Assembly: GCF_018332455.1 (NCBI RefSeq)
Contig: NZ_BOPZ01000001.1
Span: 186,001-250,000 of the forward strand
Reading direction: 5' to 3'
Source: Clostridium polyendosporum
GTDB taxonomy: Bacteria; Bacillota; Clostridia; Clostridiales; Clostridiaceae
Length of the DNA: 64,000 nucleotides
In this document: in pieces, positions 61,128-64,000 of the stretch
How the letters are laid out: each line of letters begins with the position of its first letter
How positions within the stretch are numbered: position 1 is the stretch's first letter
Program-made: the position numbers and the translations under genes
Notes under the pieces: model-generated
Told to the model about the DNA's origin: nothing
What the model saw: the letters and a program-made list of their open reading frames with translations, nothing else
The model's database searches: none

Positions 61128-61928
61128 ATGAAAGTAGGAATTTCTTCAGCTAACTTTTACCCTCATATTAATACAGAAGATAGTATAAAATTAATGAAAG
61201 AAATGGGATTTAATTGTGGAGAAATCTTTTTAAATACCTTAAGTGAGTATGAGGAAGATTTTGTTAAAAAGTTAACAGAGGAAAAAGAGAAGTACTCTTT
61301 TTCAGTACACTCAGTTCATGTGTATAGTTCTATGTTTGAACCCTTTCTTTTTGATGCTTATAAAAGAAGAAGAGAAGATATGTTTAAAGTTTTTACTAAG
61401 GTATGTAAAGCAATAAAATTATTGGGCTCAGATATCTACACATTTCATGGTATGAGAGCTGTAGATATGAAATATATAAATTATGACCTAATAAGAGAAA
61501 TATATAATAATCTAGCATATATTTCTTCAGAGTATGGAATTAAACTAGCACAAGAAAATGTGTCATGGTGTATGTCTTCAAACTTAGATTTTTTAAAATT
61601 TTTAAACAACGAAATAAAGTATCCTTTATATTATACTATAGATCTGAAGCAGGCTTATAAAGCAGGTATTTCACCGATAAGCTATATTGATATCATGGGA
61701 GATAAAATCTGTAATTTTCATATAAATGATAGAAATAAAGAGCAATTTTGCCTTTTGCCAGGAAAAGGGGAAGTTGATTATAAAAAAATCTTAAATAAAT
61801 TATATGATAATAATTATGATGATGTGGCAATAATTGAAGTGTATAGTGAAAATTATAAAAATTATGATGAAATAAAAAGTTCTAAACGGCATCTTGATAA
61901 AATATTCCAAGAAAACATAAAAGTGTAA
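61128..61928 (+). CDS. Xylose isomerase-like TIM-barrel protein
   Basis: This 266-residue protein belongs to the sugar phosphate isomerase/epimerase and AP endonuclease 2 superfamily. Metal-site segments are visible: YTFHGMRAVD, LAQENVSW, YTIDLKQAYKAGI, FHINDRNKEQFCLLPGKGEVDY and IIEVYSE, broken here for length. Members act on sugars or nucleic acid abasic sites; the substrate here cannot be told. AGGAG lies before the ATG and it is probably co-transcribed with the membrane protein. Confidence 0.78.
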   Translation: MKVGISSANFYPHINTEDSIKLMKEMGFNCGEIFLNTLSEYEEDFVKKLTEEKEKYSFSVHSVHVYSSMFEPFLFDAYKRRREDMFKVFTKVCKAIKLLGSDIYTFHGMRAVDMKYINYDLIREIYNNLAYISSEYGIKLAQENVSWCMSSNLDFLKFLNNEIKYPLYYTIDLKQAYKAGISPISYIDIMGDKICNFHINDRNKEQFCLLPGKGEVDYKKILNKLYDNNYDDVAIIEVYSENYKNYDEIKSSKRHLDKIFQENIKV

Positions 61929-61975
61929 CCCTTGATAAGTCAATGGTGCTTTTAGTTATTTATATAAATAAACAT

Positions 61976-62005
61976 TTGAAAATAAAAGAAACTATGTGTT
62001 ATAAT
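61976..62005 (+). promoter_or_regulatory. Promoter of tig
   Basis: TTGAAA (61976-61981), 18 bases, TATAAT (62000-62005), 53 bases before the start codon. Confidence 0.7.
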
Positions 62006-62058
62006 ATCCTAGTCTATAAACCATTAGAATTTAACGCTAATTTAGGAGGAATAATACA

Positions 62059-63354
62059 ATGGAAGTTAAAATGGAGAAAATAGAAACAAATGTTGTTAAA
62101 TTTGAAGTTAAAGTTGAAGCAGAAAAATTTAATAATGCTTTAAACAAAGCATATAAAAAAAATGTAAGTAAGTTCAGTGTTCCAGGATTTAGAAAAGGAA
62201 AGGTTCCAATGAATATGGTTAAGCAGTACTATGGAGTTGGAGTTCTATTGGAAGATGCTGTAAACTTTGTAATTGATGAAACATATCCAGTGGCTTTAAA
62301 GGATAATGATATAAGACCTGTAGATTATCCAGAAATAGACGTTATAGAAGTAGGCGAAGGCAAAGATTTAGTATATACTGCTAAAGTAACTGTTTACCCT
62401 GAAGTTGAGCTTGGAAAATACAAGGCTGTAGAAGCGAAGAAAGTAGCATACGAAGTGTCAGAAGAAGAAGTTGAGAAGCAATTAAAGAGTATGCAAGAAA
62501 AAAATGCTAGAGTAGAAACTAAGACAGAAGGAACTGTTGAAAATGGTAATATAGCTGTTATAGATTTTAAAGGATACATAGATGGTGTTGCTTTTGAAGG
62601 TGGAGAAGGTACTGACTATTCACTTGAAATAGGATCAGGTTCATTCATTGATAATTTTGAAGACCAATTAGTAGGAGCTGCAGTTGGTGACAAGAAAGAA
62701 ATAAATGTAACATTCCCAGAAAATTATGGTAGAGAAGAATTCAATGGAAAGCCAGCTACATTTGAAGTAACTGTAAAAGAAATAAAGGTTAAAGAACTTC
62801 CAGTATTAGATGACGAGTTTGCAAAGGAAGTTTCAGAATTTGATACAATAGAAGAAGTTAAGGAAGATATAAAAAAGAAAGCTCAAGAATCAAATGATGT
62901 AAGAGCTAAAAGAGAATTTGAAGAAGCAGTAATTAACTTAGTAGTTAATAATGCTAAAGTTGAAGTTCCTGAAGTAATGATAAATAAAGAAGTTGAGGCA
63001 ATGGTTAAGGATCTTGAAAATAGATTATCATACCAAGGCTTAAATCTTGCTCAATACTATGAATTTACTGGAAGCAGCGAAGATAAGATGAAAACTTTCA
63101 TGAAAGAAAGAGCAGAGATAAAAGTTAAGACTGATTTAGTTCTTGAAAAGATTGCAAAGGTTGAAAATATAGATGCTACTGAAGAAGAGCTAAAGACTAA
63201 GGCTGCTGAAATCGCTAAGATGTATAGTTCTGCTGATGATAGTGAGAAAATGGCTGAGCTTATATTAAAAGCTCAAGAGTCAATAATTAGAACTGAAGTT
63301 GTAACTGAAAACACAGTTAAATTTTTAGTTGAAAACACTAAAGTAATAGAATAG
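62059..63354 (+). CDS. tig: Trigger factor
   Basis: This 431-residue ribosome-associated chaperone/peptidyl-prolyl isomerase has an N-terminal ribosome-binding domain with the signature [15 protein letters not shown]-like domain follows (about 160-240; [35 protein letters not shown]), then a long helical C-terminal domain. AGGAGGA lies before the ATG. clpP follows after a terminator, the usual tig-clpP order in Firmicutes. Confidence 0.96.
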   Translation: MEVKMEKIETNVVKFEVKVEAEKFNNALNKAYKKNVSKFSVPGFRKGKVPMNMVKQYYGVGVLLEDAVNFVIDETYPVALKDNDIRPVDYPEIDVIEVGEGKDLVYTAKVTVYPEVELGKYKAVEAKKVAYEVSEEEVEKQLKSMQEKNARVETKTEGTVENGNIAVIDFKGYIDGVAFEGGEGTDYSLEIGSGSFIDNFEDQLVGAAVGDKKEINVTFPENYGREEFNGKPATFEVTVKEIKVKELPVLDDEFAKEVSEFDTIEEVKEDIKKKAQESNDVRAKREFEEAVINLVVNNAKVEVPEVMINKEVEAMVKDLENRLSYQGLNLAQYYEFTGSSEDKMKTFMKERAEIKVKTDLVLEKIAKVENIDATEEELKTKAAEIAKMYSSADDSEKMAELILKAQESIIRTEVVTENTVKFLVENTKVIE

Positions 63355-63366
63355 CATGTATTTTGT

Positions 63367-63397
63367 AATTGCCAGAAGAAATTCTGGCAATTATTTT
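63367..63397 (+). terminator. Terminator of tig
   Basis: AATTGCCAGAA (63367-63377) and TTCTGGCAATT (63382-63392) form a perfect stem followed by ATTTT. Confidence 0.75.
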
Positions 63398-63507
63398 AAA
63401 TATATTAATTAACAAACTAAGAAAAATTTTATATAATTGAAGTATAATTACTTTAGTAAATTAGGATATATTATAATTATGATATTTAATTATAAGGAGG
63501 GTTATTT

Positions 63508-64000
63508 ATGAGTTTAGTTCCAATTGTAGTTGAACAAACAAACCGAGGAGAAAGAAGTTATGATATTTTTTCCAGGCTGTTAAAAGATAGAATAATAATG
63601 CTTAACGGAGAAGTAAACGATGTTTCTGCAAATTTAGTAGTTGCTCAGCTTTTATTTTTAGAGAGTGAGGATCCAGATAAAGATATTTATTTATACATAA
63701 ATAGCCCAGGAGGTTCAATAACTTCTGGAATGGCTATCTATGATACAATGCAGTATATTAAACCAGATGTATCTACAATTTGTATAGGGATGGCAGCATC
63801 TATGGGTGCATTTTTACTCTCATCAGGTGCAAAAGGAAAAAGATATGCGCTACCAAATGCTGAGATAATGATACATCAACCTCTTGGAGGATTCCAAGGT
63901 CAAGCAACTGATATTGATATACATGCAAGAAGAATATTAAAGATTAAAGAAAATTTAAACAAGATTTTAAGTGAAAATACAGGTCAGCCATTAGAAAAAA
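63508..64000 (+). CDS. clpP: ATP-dependent Clp protease proteolytic subunit (5' part)
   Basis: The first 164 codons are present and the gene runs off the right edge. It starts [20 protein letters not shown]. The catalytic serine is in [16 protein letters not shown] and the histidine in [13 protein letters not shown]; the catalytic aspartate lies beyond the window. AAGGAGGG precedes the ATG at 63508. ClpP forms the protease chamber used with ClpX and ClpC. It follows tig; a CtsR site was not seen upstream. Confidence 0.95.
   Translation, partial: MSLVPIVVEQTNRGERSYDIFSRLLKDRIIMLNGEVNDVSANLVVAQLLFLESEDPDKDIYLYINSPGGSITSGMAIYDTMQYIKPDVSTICIGMAASMGAFLLSSGAKGKRYALPNAEIMIHQPLGGFQGQATDIDIHARRILKIKENLNKILSENTGQPLEK

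Overview
This 64 kb AT-rich window looks like core chromosome of an anaerobic, spore-forming Clostridium (sensu stricto type). The evidence is strong purine-rich ribosome-binding sites, frequent TTG/GTG starts, an alpha/beta-type small acid-soluble spore protein, an AsrABC anaerobic sulfite reductase, a Re-citrate synthase type citrate operon, a ThiI without a rhodanese domain paired with a dedicated cysteine desulfurase, and a CtsR-type site in front of clpB. The species is not called. There is no rRNA operon, no intact tRNA, no CRISPR array and no recognisable transposase.

Layout. 0-6 kb: a YkvA-domain protein, a type 1 RNase H, a small YtxH-like protein, two tandem paralogous HTH-TPR regulators, and a convergent SorC-family regulator. 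6-7.2 kb: a 1.17 kb gap with a candidate small RNA and the leader of the citrate operon, including two tandem ArgR-like boxes. 7.2-11.4 kb: Re-citrate synthase, aconitase and isocitrate dehydrogenase, the route from oxaloacetate plus acetyl-CoA to 2-oxoglutarate (glutamate). 11.9-16.3 kb: a Crp/Fnr regulator, a formate/nitrite/hydrosulfide channel and asrABC, with a perfect TGTGA-N6-TCACA palindrome in between. 17.4-25 kb: hemA, a precorrin-2 dehydrogenase, hemC, a cobA-hemD fusion, hemB, hemL and a CbiK-type chelatase. Together these make sirohydrochlorin/siroheme, the cofactor of AsrC, from glutamyl-tRNA, so the two blocks form one functional module. No hemE or later protoheme gene is seen here.

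25-42 kb: a YbaK deacylase, an L,D-transpeptidase, clpB, a two-component system whose regulator carries a helical tail instead of a DNA-binding domain, an SASP, an ECF S component, a PspC protein, an HD hydrolase, the cysteine desulfurase-thiI pair, a GtrA protein and an M16C peptidase. 41.6-46.3 kb: a MarR repressor and two half-ABC exporters predicted to form an asymmetric heterodimer, with a consensus promoter followed at once by a palindromic operator. 46.6-52 kb: another ECF S component, leuA, a PHP phosphatase, a 2H phosphoesterase, and a sigma factor preceded by an ECF-type promoter. 52-64 kb: pullulanase, two paralogous membrane-anchored Mrr-fold proteins lacking the nuclease residues, a tRNA-Pro-like remnant, an M23 peptidase, deoD, a methyltransferase with an 8-cysteine small protein, an MBL hydrolase, a TIM-barrel isomerase-like protein, tig, and the 5' part of clpP.

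A short dispersed element with two palindromes recurs in at least five intergenic sites plus one degenerate copy, usually just after a gene or terminator. It is the clearest structure that gene annotation alone does not explain.
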